64,000 nucleotides of DNA from Streptomyces sp. ISL-12. GTDB taxonomy: Bacteria > Actinomycetota > Actinomycetes > Streptomycetales > Streptomycetaceae. This document shows, piece by piece, positions 18,715-28,760 of this stretch. The position numbers and the translations under genes are program-made. Every line of letters begins with the position of its first letter. Within the stretch, counting starts at the first letter, position 1. A model generated the notes under the pieces. It did not search any database, had not been told where the DNA came from, and saw only the letters and a list, made by a program, of their open reading frames with translations. Location of the stretch: NCBI RefSeq assembly GCF_018614415.1, contig NZ_JAGGOO010000028.1:1-64000 (forward strand). Reading direction: 5' to 3'.

Positions 18715-20040
18715 TCAGGCGCCCAGTACCGCCCGCAGCGACGGCTGGAGCCGGTCCTCGTGCGCGCGGACCATGTCGTCGCACAGCCGCCAGATCTCCT
18801 CGACGGGCAGCGCCGCCGCCGTCGCCGGGTCGGTCATCGCCGCGTGCCGGATGTGCCTCGGGTCGTCCTCCGTCGCCGCCCGCACCACCAGGTCGGTGGT
18901 GCTGAGGTAGGTCCGGTTCAGGGCCGCCAGCTGGGACGGCAGCGCACCGATCCGGGTGGGCTGCACACCGGCGGAGTCGACCAGGCAGGGCACCTCGACG
19001 GCGCCGTGGGCGGGGAGGTTGTCGATCAGGCCGCGGTTGGGCACGTTGCCGTACACCGTGCGCGGGGTCCCGGTCACGATGCTGTGGACGATCTGCGGCG
19101 CGTACTCCATGGTGCCCTCGACGGTGAGCGGCGCCCCGCAGGCCAGCGCGTCCCGGGTCCGCTCGTACTCCGCCACGTTCTCGTCCACGATGCCGAGGTA
19201 GGCCCCGACGGGCAGCCGCAGCCGGTCGACCTCGCCGGGGTGGTGCAGGAACCACGGCACGTACTCGGAGGAGTGCTCGCTGGTCTCGGTCGGGTAGTGG
19301 CCCAGGCGCCGGTACATGTCGACCCGGACCCGCCGGCGCAGCTGCTCGTCCTCGGCGACGAGCGCGTCGAGGCGGGGGTACAGGTCGCGGCCCTCGTGCT
19401 CCCAGCGCAGCACCCACGCCTGGTGGTTGACGCCCGCCGCGTGGTAAGTGACCTCCTCGTAGGGGACCCCGGCCAGGTCGCACAGGCCCCGCATCGTCCA
19501 GTACACCGAGTGGCACAGGCCGACCACCCGGGTCAGGCCGGTCGCCTCGGCCAGGTACTGGACGTTCATCGCCATCGGGTTGGTGTAGTTGAGCAGCCAG
19601 GCGTCGGGGCACACCTCGGTGATGTCCTGGCCGAGCGCCTTCAGCAGCGGGAAGGTGCGCAGCGCGCGGAAGATGCCGCCGATGCCGAGGGTGTCGCCGA
19701 TGGTCTGGCGCAGCCCGTAGCGGGCCGGCACCTCGAAGTCCGTGCGGGTGGCCTCGCCCATGCCGACCTGCACGATGTTGATGACGAAGTCGGCGTCCAC
19801 CAGCGCCTCGCGGCGGTCGGCGTGCGCGGTGACCGTCGGACGGGCGCCGCGCTCGGCGGCGATGTACCGGGCCGCTGCCTCGGCCGTGGCCAGGCGCTCG
19901 GCGTCGATGTCGTGCAGCGAGATGTGGGCGGTCTTCAGCTCGTCGAACGCGAACAGGTCGGCGAGGAGTCCCTGGGTGAAGACGACACTGCCGGCCCCGA
20001 TGAAAGTGATCTTGGGGGCGGCCGGGTGAGCGGTGCTCAT
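18715..20040 (-). CDS. Glycoside hydrolase family 4 (alpha-galactosidase/glucosidase type)
   Basis: A 441-residue NAD-dependent GH4 enzyme. The N-terminal dinucleotide motif FIGAGSVVFTQGLLADLF is characteristic, with NYTNPMAMNV following. The divalent-metal ligands are present as Cys in LCHSVYW (about residue 178) and His in GVNHQAW. GH4 enzymes act by an oxidation-elimination mechanism on alpha- or beta-glycosides; this subgroup resembles MelA-type alpha-galactosidases. It is the last gene of the leftward sugar operon and overlaps the kinase stop by 4 bp (ATGA). It probably hydrolyses the imported disaccharide in the cytoplasm. Confidence 0.92.
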   Translation of the reverse strand: MSTAHPAAPKITFIGAGSVVFTQGLLADLFAFDELKTAHISLHDIDAERLATAEAAARYIAAERGARPTVTAHADRREALVDADFVINIVQVGMGEATRTDFEVPARYGLRQTIGDTLGIGGIFRALRTFPLLKALGQDITEVCPDAWLLNYTNPMAMNVQYLAEATGLTRVVGLCHSVYWTMRGLCDLAGVPYEEVTYHAAGVNHQAWVLRWEHEGRDLYPRLDALVAEDEQLRRRVRVDMYRRLGHYPTETSEHSSEYVPWFLHHPGEVDRLRLPVGAYLGIVDENVAEYERTRDALACGAPLTVEGTMEYAPQIVHSIVTGTPRTVYGNVPNRGLIDNLPAHGAVEVPCLVDSAGVQPTRIGALPSQLAALNRTYLSTTDLVVRAATEDDPRHIRHAAMTDPATAAALPVEEIWRLCDDMVRAHEDRLQPSLRAVLGA

Positions 20041-21032
20041 GCGGAGTTCTTCCGTTCGCGGGCGGGGTTGTGGGAGGGGGCGGGGGTGAGGTCGCGGGTG
20101 ACCTGGGCGAGGGCCTCGTCCCAGGTGGGCTGTGCGGTGGTGCCGCCGGGCGCGCGGGTGGACAGCGCGCCGCAGACGGCGGCCAGCCGGAGCGCCTCGG
20201 GCAGCGGCAGCCCGGCGAGCAGGCCGGCCACGAAACCGGCGTCGAAGCTGTCGCCGGCGCCCACCGTGTCCACCGGCCGGACCGGGAAGGCGGGGGCGCG
20301 GGTGACGGTGTGCCCGTCGTGGCAGAGCGCTCCCTCGGCGCCGTCCTTGACGACGGTCACGGGGCCGCGCCCGGCGAGCGCGGCGGCGGCCGTCACGAGG
20401 TCCTCGGCGCCGCCCAGCTTCCGGGCCTCGGCGGCGTTGGGCAGCAGGTAGTCGGTGTGCGGGAGGACGGCGGCGAGGCCCGGCGGGTCCCAGTGGCCGG
20501 CCGGGTCGTCGTTGGTGTCGAGGGAGGTCGTCGCGCCGTGGGCGCGCGCGGTGCGCATCAGGCCGGGCAGCCCGGCGGCGAGGTGGGGCAGCAGGAAGTA
20601 GGAGGCGAAGTGGACGTGCCGGGCGGCGGCCGGCAGCCCGGCCGGGACGTCGGCCGGGGTGGTGGCGCGCAGGGTGCCCGGCGCGGTGACGATGGCCCGG
20701 TCGGACTCCGCCCCGTCCCGGGTCAGGACGACGGTGAGCGGCGTCGGCAGCTCCGGGTCGGTGCGCAGACCCCGGGTGTCCACCCCGCGCGCGGTGAGGG
20801 TGTCCCGTACGTAGCGTCCGGCGTCGTCGTCGCCGACCCGGCCGGCGAACGCGACCCGCAGACCGAGGCGGGCCGCCCCGCAGGCCATGATCGCGGCCGA
20901 GCCGCCGAGGGTGAGGGCGCCGCCGGGCACGAGCTGTTCGTGCTGGCCGAAGGCGAGCGGGGCGTCGAGGGGACCGAGGACGACGTCGGGGTTGGCGTCC
21001 CCGACGACGAGCAGGTCGAAGGTGTGCGGCAT
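20037..21032 (-). CDS. PfkB-family carbohydrate kinase
   Basis: A 331-residue ribokinase-fold kinase. It has the N-terminal GDANPDVVL, the GGSAAIMACGAARLG signature, and the C-terminal active-site motif DTVGAGDSFDAGFVAGLL with the catalytic base Asp. It would phosphorylate the sugar released by the GH4 enzyme, whose gene overlaps it by 4 bp. The upstream permease stop lies 20 bp away. The substrate sugar is not predictable. Confidence 0.92.
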   Translation of the reverse strand: MPHTFDLLVVGDANPDVVLGPLDAPLAFGQHEQLVPGGALTLGGSAAIMACGAARLGLRVAFAGRVGDDDAGRYVRDTLTARGVDTRGLRTDPELPTPLTVVLTRDGAESDRAIVTAPGTLRATTPADVPAGLPAAARHVHFASYFLLPHLAAGLPGLMRTARAHGATTSLDTNDDPAGHWDPPGLAAVLPHTDYLLPNAAEARKLGGAEDLVTAAAALAGRGPVTVVKDGAEGALCHDGHTVTRAPAFPVRPVDTVGAGDSFDAGFVAGLLAGLPLPEALRLAAVCGALSTRAPGGTTAQPTWDEALAQVTRDLTPAPSHNPARERKNSA

Positions 21033-21052
21033 GGGCCTTTCCCTGGGAGTCA

Positions 21053-21946
21053 CTAGCCTTTGAGGCCGCTGGAGGTGATGGACTGGACGAAGGTCTTCTG
21101 CGCGCCGAGGAAGGCGAGCAGCACGGGCAGCACGGTGAGCACGTTGCCGGCCATCACCGCGGACCACCTGGTGTGGTGCTGTCCCTGGAAGGTGGTCAGC
21201 CCCAGTTGCAGCGTGTACTGCGTGTCGTGGTTGATGGCGATCAGCGGCCAGGTCAGGTCGTTCCAGGTGGTCAGGAAGGTCAGGACGGCGACCGTGCTCA
21301 GCGCCGGGCGGGACAGCGGCAGCACGATGCGGAACAGCACCCGCAGCCGCGAACACCCGTCGATCCAGGCGGCCTCCTCCAGCTCCCGGGGCAGCGAGAG
21401 GAAGAACTGCCGCAGCAGGAACACCGCGAACGGGGTGACCAGCGACGGCACGATGAGCGCGCCGAGGGTGTCGATCAGACCCAGCTTCCTCATCACCAGG
21501 AACGTCGGGATCATGGTCAGCTGGAACGGCACGGCCATCGTGGCCAGCATCAGCCCCAGCAGGACACGGGACCCCGCGAACCGCATCCGGGCGAAGGCGT
21601 ACCCGGCGAGCGCGCCGAACAGCAGGTTGGCGGCGACGGTGACGGCGGAGACGATCAGCGAGTTGGCGAACCAGCGCGGGAACATCGCGTTGCCCAGCAC
21701 ATAGCGGTAGCCGCCGAGGTCGATGCCGGAGGGCCACAGCGCGGGCGGGAAGCGGTTGATCTCCGCGTCGCTCATCACGGAGCTGAGCAGCAGCCACACC
21801 AGCGGCACCGCGAAGGTCAGCGCGAGCGGCGCCAGCAGCAGGTGCCAGGGGCTGAACGGCAGCCGCCGGCGGCGCCGTACGGAACCGGCGGTCCGGACCG
21901 GGCGGGCGGGGACGGTGCGGGGCCGGGCGGAGGTGGTCGCCGTCAT
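21053..21946 (-). CDS. Carbohydrate ABC transporter permease (MalG-like)
   Basis: A 297-residue inner-membrane permease with six predicted helices. The coupling EAA loop is ELEEAAWIDGCSRLRVLFRIVLPLSRPAL at about residues 195-223, where helices contact an ABC ATPase. No ATPase gene is in this operon, so a shared multi-sugar ATPase such as MsiK is probably used, as is usual in Streptomyces (established knowledge). It overlaps the upstream permease by 4 bp. Confidence 0.93.
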   Translation of the reverse strand: MTATTSARPRTVPARPVRTAGSVRRRRRLPFSPWHLLLAPLALTFAVPLVWLLLSSVMSDAEINRFPPALWPSGIDLGGYRYVLGNAMFPRWFANSLIVSAVTVAANLLFGALAGYAFARMRFAGSRVLLGLMLATMAVPFQLTMIPTFLVMRKLGLIDTLGALIVPSLVTPFAVFLLRQFFLSLPRELEEAAWIDGCSRLRVLFRIVLPLSRPALSTVAVLTFLTTWNDLTWPLIAINHDTQYTLQLGLTTFQGQHHTRWSAVMAGNVLTVLPVLLAFLGAQKTFVQSITSSGLKG

Positions 21947-22896
21947 GAGCGGGCCCCTTCCGGACGGTGGCGCTCACGGCGCCGGGCGAGGCGTACGGCC
22001 CCGGCGGCGAGGCCCAGGACGACGGCGAGGACGTAGGCGGCCGACGCGCCGTAGCCGGCGGTGGCGTTCATGAACGCCTGCTCCCAGATGAAGTAGACGA
22101 TCACGGTGGTGGAACCCAGCGGCCCGCCCTTGGTGGTGACGTACACCAGGTCGAACACCTGGAGGGACTGGATGGTCTGCCACAGCACCAGGAAGACGGT
22201 GACCGGGGTGAGCGTGGGCAGGGTGACGTGGCGCAGCAGGTGCAGCCGGCCCGCGCCGTCCAGCCGGGCGGCCTCGACCAGGGACCGCGGGACGTCCTGG
22301 AGGGCGGCCAGGTAGACCACGACGCAGAAACCGGTGCCGCTCCACAGGGTGATCGCCACCAGCACCGGCAGGGCCTGCCCGGGGTCGGTGAGGAACCCCT
22401 GCGGGGAGACGCCGAGTTGATGCAGGACGGAGTTGGCGGCGCCGAACTCCGGGTCCAGGATGAAGGAGAACAGCACGCCCTGCGCGGTCGCCGACAGCAC
22501 GAACGGTACGAAGATCAGGGTGCGGTAGAGGCCGACGAGCCGGATGCGGCGGTTCAGCACCAGGGCGAGCAGCAGGCCGCCGAGCAGGCTCAGCGGCACG
22601 TACAGCACCGTGTAGAGCAGGGTGTTGCGCACGGCCTGGCCGAAGTGCGGGTCCTGGGCGAGGGCGCGGTAGTTGTCCACGCCGACCCAGCGGCTGGGCG
22701 TGACCAGGTCGCCGGCCTGGAAGGACAGCAGCAGCGACCAGACGACCGGGACGACGCCGAGGCCCAGGACGATCAGGACCGCGGGGGAGACGTAGGCCCA
22801 GGCGGCGGCCGTCTCGGCGCGGCGCTCGCGTACGAGGGCCCGGCGCCGCTCGTCCGGCGGGTCCGCGAGGGTGATGGCTCGGGGCAGTCGCTCCAT
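21943..22896 (-). CDS. Carbohydrate ABC transporter permease (MalF/UgpA-like)
   Basis: A 317-residue permease with six helices, beginning MERLPRAITL at 22896 behind GAGGAG. The periplasmic-side start AYVSPAVLIVLGLGVVPVVW is typical. The EAA loop SLVEAARLDGAGRLHLLRHV lies near residues 216-235. It pairs with the MalG-like permease to form the heterodimeric channel of the sugar importer. The binding-protein stop is 14 bp upstream. Confidence 0.93.
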   Translation of the reverse strand: MERLPRAITLADPPDERRRALVRERRAETAAAWAYVSPAVLIVLGLGVVPVVWSLLLSFQAGDLVTPSRWVGVDNYRALAQDPHFGQAVRNTLLYTVLYVPLSLLGGLLLALVLNRRIRLVGLYRTLIFVPFVLSATAQGVLFSFILDPEFGAANSVLHQLGVSPQGFLTDPGQALPVLVAITLWSGTGFCVVVYLAALQDVPRSLVEAARLDGAGRLHLLRHVTLPTLTPVTVFLVLWQTIQSLQVFDLVYVTTKGGPLGSTTVIVYFIWEQAFMNATAGYGASAAYVLAVVLGLAAGAVRLARRRERHRPEGARS

Positions 22897-22910
22897 GGCG
22901 TGGTGGCTCC

Positions 22911-24239
22911 TCAACGCGGTATGAGCAGGGCGGCGTCGGCCTCGTCGGCGCAGGACCGCAGGGCGGCCCCGGGACTGCTGCGGCCGAGCAGCACGGAGAC
23001 GACGGCCCGGCCGAGCGCCTGCGAGACCTCCGGGTAGGCCGGGTGGACGGGACGGACGCGCGCGCTGTCGAGTGCCTCGGTGAACACCGACAGGCCCTCG
23101 GTCTCCTCGACCTTGCGCCGCCAGGCCGGCTGGGCCTCGGTGCGGCGGCTGAGCGGGAGACTGCCGGCGCCGACGGCCCAGCGGACGTCCTGGGCCGGCT
23201 GGGTGAGCCAGGTGACGAAGGTGCGGGCGGCCCGGGAGCGGGCGGCGCCGTTGTCGAACAGGGTCCAGGTGTCGGGGCCGGAGATGGTGACCGGCCTGCC
23301 GCTGAAGCTGGGCAGCGGGACGACGTGGTGGTCGATCCCCGCCTGCCGGATGTCGGGCAGTTGCCAGGGACCGGTGACCACCATTCCCATCCGGCCGGAC
23401 TGGAAGACCTGGTACATCTGCTCGCTGCCGGGCTTGGGGTCGACGTACACGCTCCGGTCGCGGGCCAGGCCGGCCACCACCTCCAGGGCGCGGATCCCGC
23501 TGTCGGCGAAGCCGATGCCCTTGCCGCTGTCGTCGACGACATCGCCGCCGAGGTCCCAGATCATCGGCCACAGCCGCCAGACGGTGTCCTCGTCGCCGGT
23601 GCCGGGCCAGCCGGTGCCGAACCGGCCCGCGGCCCGGTCGGTCAGCCGCCGCGCGGTCTCGGTGAAGTCCCCCCAGGTCCAGCCGGCCTCGGGCAGGTCC
23701 ACGCCCGCCTCGCGGAACAGCCGCTTGTTGCAGACGACGGCGAGCGCGTCGAGCACCGCGGGCGCCGCCCTGACCCGGCCGTTGACGGTGACGGCGTCCC
23801 GGGCGGCGGCCCAGTAGTTCTTCCACGGCAGGGGACCGGAGTCCACCGTGTCGGTGAGGTCGACGACCTGCGGGCCGCGGGCGACCCGGGCCAGGTCAGA
23901 GCCGAAGACGTAGGCGATGTCGGGGTAGGAGCCGGCGGCGAGGGCGGCGGTCACCTTCTGCAGCATCACGTCCGACAGCACTCCGCCCCCCAGGTCGACC
24001 CGGATCTTCGGGTGCTCGCGCTCGAAGTCGGTGACGAGATTGTGCAGGACCTTCTTCGCCGTGTCGGCCTGGCCGTGCCACACCTCGATGGTGACCGTGC
24101 CGTCGGCGGCGACCCCGTCGTCCGTCCCGGCCCCGCACCCGGAGACGGCCGCTCCCGCGGCCCCGGCGAGCAGGGCGCCCCCGCCGGCCCGCAGCACCCC
24201 GCGGCGCGAGGGTCGAACACCGCGTCGGACCGCGTCCAT
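22911..24239 (-). CDS. Extracellular sugar-binding lipoprotein of an ABC transporter
   Basis: A 442-residue family-1 solute-binding protein. The N-terminus carries a twin-arginine-like motif (RPSRRGVLRAG) and a lipobox ending AVSGC near residue 34, so the mature protein should be a lipid-anchored substrate binder on the outer face of the membrane. Family features include VWHGQADTAKKVL, IAYVFGSDLARVA, and GRMGMVVTGPWQLPD. It is the first gene of the operon with the two permeases, kinase and GH4 enzyme. A promoter lies about 270 bp upstream of its ATG. Confidence 0.93.
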   Translation of the reverse strand: MDAVRRGVRPSRRGVLRAGGGALLAGAAGAAVSGCGAGTDDGVAADGTVTIEVWHGQADTAKKVLHNLVTDFEREHPKIRVDLGGGVLSDVMLQKVTAALAAGSYPDIAYVFGSDLARVARGPQVVDLTDTVDSGPLPWKNYWAAARDAVTVNGRVRAAPAVLDALAVVCNKRLFREAGVDLPEAGWTWGDFTETARRLTDRAAGRFGTGWPGTGDEDTVWRLWPMIWDLGGDVVDDSGKGIGFADSGIRALEVVAGLARDRSVYVDPKPGSEQMYQVFQSGRMGMVVTGPWQLPDIRQAGIDHHVVPLPSFSGRPVTISGPDTWTLFDNGAARSRAARTFVTWLTQPAQDVRWAVGAGSLPLSRRTEAQPAWRRKVEETEGLSVFTEALDSARVRPVHPAYPEVSQALGRAVVSVLLGRSSPGAALRSCADEADAALLIPR

Positions 24240-24510
24240 CTGTACCTCCAGGCAGGTGTTGGTCGCTCGGCGGGGCGCGACGGCCGGCGGCCGTGGCCCG
24301 GTGTCAGGCGGTGAGGGTGGGAGTGAAGGTGTCAGGGAGGAGGGACCCGCTGACGGCTCATGGCACGAGCTCCCGGTCTGGTGGGCACGACCCCGCCTCG
24401 GACGCCGTGGGCGGTCCTGGCGACTCGGGCCGGACTCCTGGCGCGGGGCCAGCTACCGGCTGGGCGTACCTCTGGCGCCGGCCGGTCTGACGACGTCGGC
24501 GCTGACCGGG

Positions 24511-24540
24511 AGTAAATCGACCGGGTCCCGACCGTGTCAA
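24511..24540 (-). promoter_or_regulatory. Sigma-70-type promoter for the sugar operon
   Basis: On the minus strand TTGACA (24540-24535) is followed after 18 bp by TTTACT (24516-24511). This is close to consensus for HrdB-dependent promoters. It lies upstream of the binding-protein gene and implies an untranslated leader of about 260 nt. The spacer contains a CGGGTCCCG palindrome that could be part of an operator. Confidence 0.65.
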
Positions 24541-24633
24541 GGGTCCGAAACGCCTGAGTTGGTGATCGGGGCTGATTGGAAGGGCGTAGTTGTAAGCAGA
24601 TTCGAGCACGCGGTCAGGGCTCGGGGCATACGA

Positions 24634-24668
24634 AATGCCCCCGGAGGCGGGTGGCCTCCGGGGGCATT
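24634..24668 (-). terminator. Strong hairpin terminator after the subtilisin gene
   Basis: A perfect 15-bp stem: AATGCCCCCGGAGGC (24634-24648) pairs with GCCTCCGGGGGCATT (24654-24668) around a 5-nt loop. It starts 39 bp beyond the subtilisin stop codon at 24707. A short run of non-T bases follows, as is common for Streptomyces terminators. Confidence 0.88.
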
Positions 24669-24706
24669 CCGTGCCGGACGGGTCACGTCATGGGATCACC
24701 GCGTCA

Positions 24707-25915
<1,209 letters not shown>

Positions 25916-26285
25916 AACGAGGGAGTCCTCCTCTAGGCGGCGCGCGCCCGGGGTGGGGCGCGCGTCTGTGGGGGGTGTGCGCGGGATCGCGCACACGGCC
26001 CGGGGAGCGTCGCGTTCCGCTCCGGACCGGGGTACAGCCTTGACCAACCACCGGTGCCCGACAAGGGAGTTGAACACCTGTCAACAAATCTGTCATGAGC
26101 ACGAAATATGTCAAGGTCGTCGGAGGGTCGGGGGGGGGTCGGTGAAGGCGGGGCGGGCGTGGTCGCGCCCGGTGGCGCCGGTCGGCGCGCCGCGCCGTGT
26201 CGCTCGGGAAACGCCTGGTGAACGGGTGGACCACGAAGTGATAACGGCAGACAACCGTTCGTACGCGCATCCGGTCTAGTCCCCC
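25916..26285. other. Divergent intergenic region, protease and glycosyltransferase
   Basis: These 370 bp hold the leaders and promoters of the divergent protease and GT4 genes. A GTTGA-N7-TCAAC inverted repeat lies at 26069-26085, next to the protease promoter candidate. An AT-enriched patch (26080-26115) stands out against the GC background. I see no gene here. Confidence 0.5.
26086..26114 (-). promoter_or_regulatory. Candidate promoter of the subtilisin gene
   Basis: On the minus strand TTGACA (26114-26109) is followed after 17 bp by AGATTT (26091-26086). The -35 is consensus and the -10 weak. The GTTGA-N7-TCAAC repeat (26069-26085) sits immediately downstream, where a repressor could block transcription. 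Confidence 0.4.
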
Positions 26286-27551
26286 ATGAAGATCTCTTTC
26301 CTCCTGCACAACGCCTACGGGATCGGAGGCACGATCACCACGACGTTCAACCTGGCCCAGGCCCTGGCCGAGCGGCACACCGTGGAGATCGTCTCCGTGC
26401 TGCGGCACCGGGAGCGCCCCAACTTCACCCTGGACCCCCGGGTGTCGCTGAGACCCCTGGTGGACCTGCGGCAGGAGAAGGAGCACCCTCAGCACCTGCG
26501 GCCGGCGAAGGTCTTCCCGGCCGCCGAGTACCGCCACCACCAGTACAGCGAGCTCACCGACGAGCGGATCGGCGCGTGCCTGGCGGACATCGATGCCGAC
26601 GTCGTCGTCGGCACCCGCCCCGGACTCAACGTCCACCTAGCGCTCCAGGCACCCGAGCACGTCGCCCGCGTCGGGCAGGAACACCTCACCCTGGACAACC
26701 ACCCCTCCCGGCTGCGCACCGCGCTGCGCCGCGCCTACCGCCGGCTCGACGTGCTCACCACGGTCACGGAGGCGGACGCCGCCGCCTACCGGCGCAAGAT
26801 GCGGCTGCCCGGCGTCCGGGTCGAAGCCCTGCCCAACAGCGTCCCCGACCCCGTGCTGCCGCCCGCGGACGGCAGCGCCAAGCTGGTGGTCGCGGCCGGC
26901 CGACTGGTCCCGGTCAAGCGGTACGACCTGCTGATCGAGGCGTTCGCCCGGGTCGCCGCCGAACACCCCGACTGGTCCCTGCGCATCTACGGCAAGGGCG
27001 AGGAACACGACCGGCTGCGCGCCCTGATCGAACGGCTCGGCCTGACGGCCAACGTCTTCCTGATGGGCGCCGCCGCTCCCATGGAGGCCGAGTGGGTCAA
27101 GGGCTCGATCGGGGCCGCCGCCTCCAACTTCGAGCCGTTCGGCATGACCATCGTGGAGGCCATGCGGTGCGGGCTGCCGGTGGTCAGCACCGACTGTCCC
27201 TACGGCCCCGGCGAGATCATCCAGGACGGCGTCGACGGCCGGCTGGTCCCCGTCGGCGACCCCGCGGCCTTCGGTGACGCGCTCCTCGAACTGGTCCGGG
27301 ACGACGAACGGCGCCGCCGTATGGGCCGGGCGGCGCTGGAGAACGCGCGGCGGTTCGCCCCGGACCCCGTGGTGCGCCACGCCGAGCGCCTGTTCGAGGA
27401 GGCGTGCGCGGCCCGGCGCTCCGGACGGCCCGTCACCCAGGGCCGCGACCCGGTGCGCCAGGTGCTGATCGGTCAGGGCTACGCGGCACGGGACGCCGTG
27501 CACGCCACGGGCAGCAGCGCGCTGCACACGATACGAAGGGGACGGCGATGA
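26286..27551 (+). CDS. Glycosyltransferase family 4 (GT-B fold)
   Basis: A 421-residue retaining glycosyltransferase. The N-terminal Rossmann half has the glycine-rich loop NAYGIGGTITTTFNLA. The C-terminal donor-binding half has VAAGRLVPVKRYDLLIEAF and the E-x7-E motif EPFGMTIVEAMRCGLPVVST. It transfers a sugar from a nucleotide donor, probably for an exopolysaccharide or teichoic-acid-like polymer. The stop overlaps the next start by 4 bp (ATGA), so the downstream gene is co-translated and likely works in the same pathway. Confidence 0.93.
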   Translation: MKISFLLHNAYGIGGTITTTFNLAQALAERHTVEIVSVLRHRERPNFTLDPRVSLRPLVDLRQEKEHPQHLRPAKVFPAAEYRHHQYSELTDERIGACLADIDADVVVGTRPGLNVHLALQAPEHVARVGQEHLTLDNHPSRLRTALRRAYRRLDVLTTVTEADAAAYRRKMRLPGVRVEALPNSVPDPVLPPADGSAKLVVAAGRLVPVKRYDLLIEAFARVAAEHPDWSLRIYGKGEEHDRLRALIERLGLTANVFLMGAAAPMEAEWVKGSIGAAASNFEPFGMTIVEAMRCGLPVVSTDCPYGPGEIIQDGVDGRLVPVGDPAAFGDALLELVRDDERRRRMGRAALENARRFAPDPVVRHAERLFEEACAARRSGRPVTQGRDPVRQVLIGQGYAARDAVHATGSSALHTIRRGRR

Positions 27552-28453
27552 CCACGGAGCGAGGCACGGGGCACGGCGCGGAGCGCGCCACAGGACACGG
27601 CACGAAGCACGGCACGGAACCGCGCGCCGGCTGCACGGTGGAGGCGGACGGTCTGATCACCTTCGGCCTGCGCCTCCCCCCGGCCACTCCGGACGCACGG
27701 CTGCTGATCCGGCTGCGGCCCAAGAAGGGGAAGCCGGACAAGGGACAGCCCGCGGAGACACACCACTCCCTCGCCCTCGACGCGACGGAGGACGGCCACC
27801 CCACCGCCGTACTGCCGACCGGAACGGCGCTGGCGGAGGGCCGGTGGGACGTGTACCTGCTCGACGGACCGGACGGCGAACGGCGCCGCCTGCGCCCCGG
27901 CCTGCGCGACCTGCGCGCCCTCGTGGACGGCCACACCCGCGACCGCCGCGCGCCGGTGGCGGTCCGGATCCCGTACGTCACCAAGGACGGGTTCCTGGCG
28001 GTACGGGCCTGGCTGCGCGACGCCCACGCCGAGACCGGCGGCATCACGGCCGCCGAGGGAGTGCTCACGGTCGGGGCCCGGCTGCACGGCGCGGTGTTCG
28101 GGGAGGGGGCCGCCGTGCGGCTGCGGCTGCGCGGCACCCGCACCGAACGGTCCGTCGAACCCCGGCTCGCCGACGACCGCCGGAGCTTCTCCTTCACGGT
28201 CGACCTCGCGGACCTGGTCGCCGGCACCGGCACGGAGACGGACACCGGGACCGGCTCCGGGCAGCGCGTCTGGGACGTCTTCGTCCGGCCCGCGCGGTCC
28301 GCACCGCCGGTCCGCGTGGCCCGCCTCCTGGACGACATCGCGGACCGCAAGGACATCCACGTCCAGCCCGCGGTCCCCGTCGGTGAAACGGCCGTACGCC
28401 CCTACTACACCGTCGACAACGACCTCGCCCTGGCGGTCACACCGGCGGGCTGA
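27548..28453 (+). CDS. Conserved hypothetical protein coupled to glycosyltransferase
   Basis: A 301-residue soluble protein, translationally coupled to the GT4 gene. The N-terminus has an imperfect GTGHG/GTKHGT repeat. The rest appears to be two similar beta-rich halves (GLITFGLRLPPATPDARLLI and GVLTVGARLHGAVFGEGAAV), each with alternating hydrophobic strands and charged loops, as in Ig-like or jelly-roll modules. I recognise no catalytic motif. Its coupling suggests a role in glycan assembly or polymer modification, perhaps as an accessory or substrate-binding protein. The 3' end overlaps the convergent zinc-ribbon gene by 17 bp. Confidence 0.75.
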   Translation: MTTERGTGHGAERATGHGTKHGTEPRAGCTVEADGLITFGLRLPPATPDARLLIRLRPKKGKPDKGQPAETHHSLALDATEDGHPTAVLPTGTALAEGRWDVYLLDGPDGERRRLRPGLRDLRALVDGHTRDRRAPVAVRIPYVTKDGFLAVRAWLRDAHAETGGITAAEGVLTVGARLHGAVFGEGAAVRLRLRGTRTERSVEPRLADDRRSFSFTVDLADLVAGTGTETDTGTGSGQRVWDVFVRPARSAPPVRVARLLDDIADRKDIHVQPAVPVGETAVRPYYTVDNDLALAVTPAG

Positions 28454-28697
28454 CGGTGCCGCTCGCGCCCTGCGCCCGCAGCCGCTCCGCCTCCTCGCCG
28501 GTCAGCTTCCGCTCCGCGCCGCAGTACGTGCACTGGGTCGTGTACTTCGTCGACACCGGGAACAGCGGCACGAAGAACAGGGTGAACTTGGTGACCCGCT
28601 TGCGGAGCGTGTGGGCGGCGGGGTTGCCGCAGTGGCCGCACACCAGCGTCAGTACCGCCAGCTGGTAGAGGTACCCCTTGGTGCCAAAAATGATCAT
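28437..28697 (-). CDS. Zinc-ribbon protein with membrane-proximal hydrophobic segment
   Basis: An 86-residue protein beginning MIIFGTKGYLYQLAVLTLVC. Two CxxC knuckles (CGHCG near residue 20, CTYCG near residue 56) form a zinc ribbon, with a hydrophobic stretch KFTLFFVPLFPVS between them. This order is typical of the zinc_ribbon_15 family found in actinobacteria. Function is unknown. Confidence 0.85.
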   Translation of the reverse strand: MIIFGTKGYLYQLAVLTLVCGHCGNPAAHTLRKRVTKFTLFFVPLFPVSTKYTTQCTYCGAERKLTGEEAERLRAQGASGTVSPPV

Positions 28698-28760
28698 GAC
28701 GGTCCTTCCCCGTGCGGTTCCTGTCGCCAGGGTGCCAGACGACGCCGGGGCGTGCCCCCG

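Larger units (their letters stand above)
24240..24706. other. Divergence-free intergenic region between two leftward units
   Basis: These 467 bp hold the sugar-operon promoter (24511-24540) with its long leader, and the terminator of the subtilisin gene (24634-24668). Short open frames on either strand lack ribosome sites and domain content. I see no small RNA signature beyond the terminator hairpin. Confidence 0.55.
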
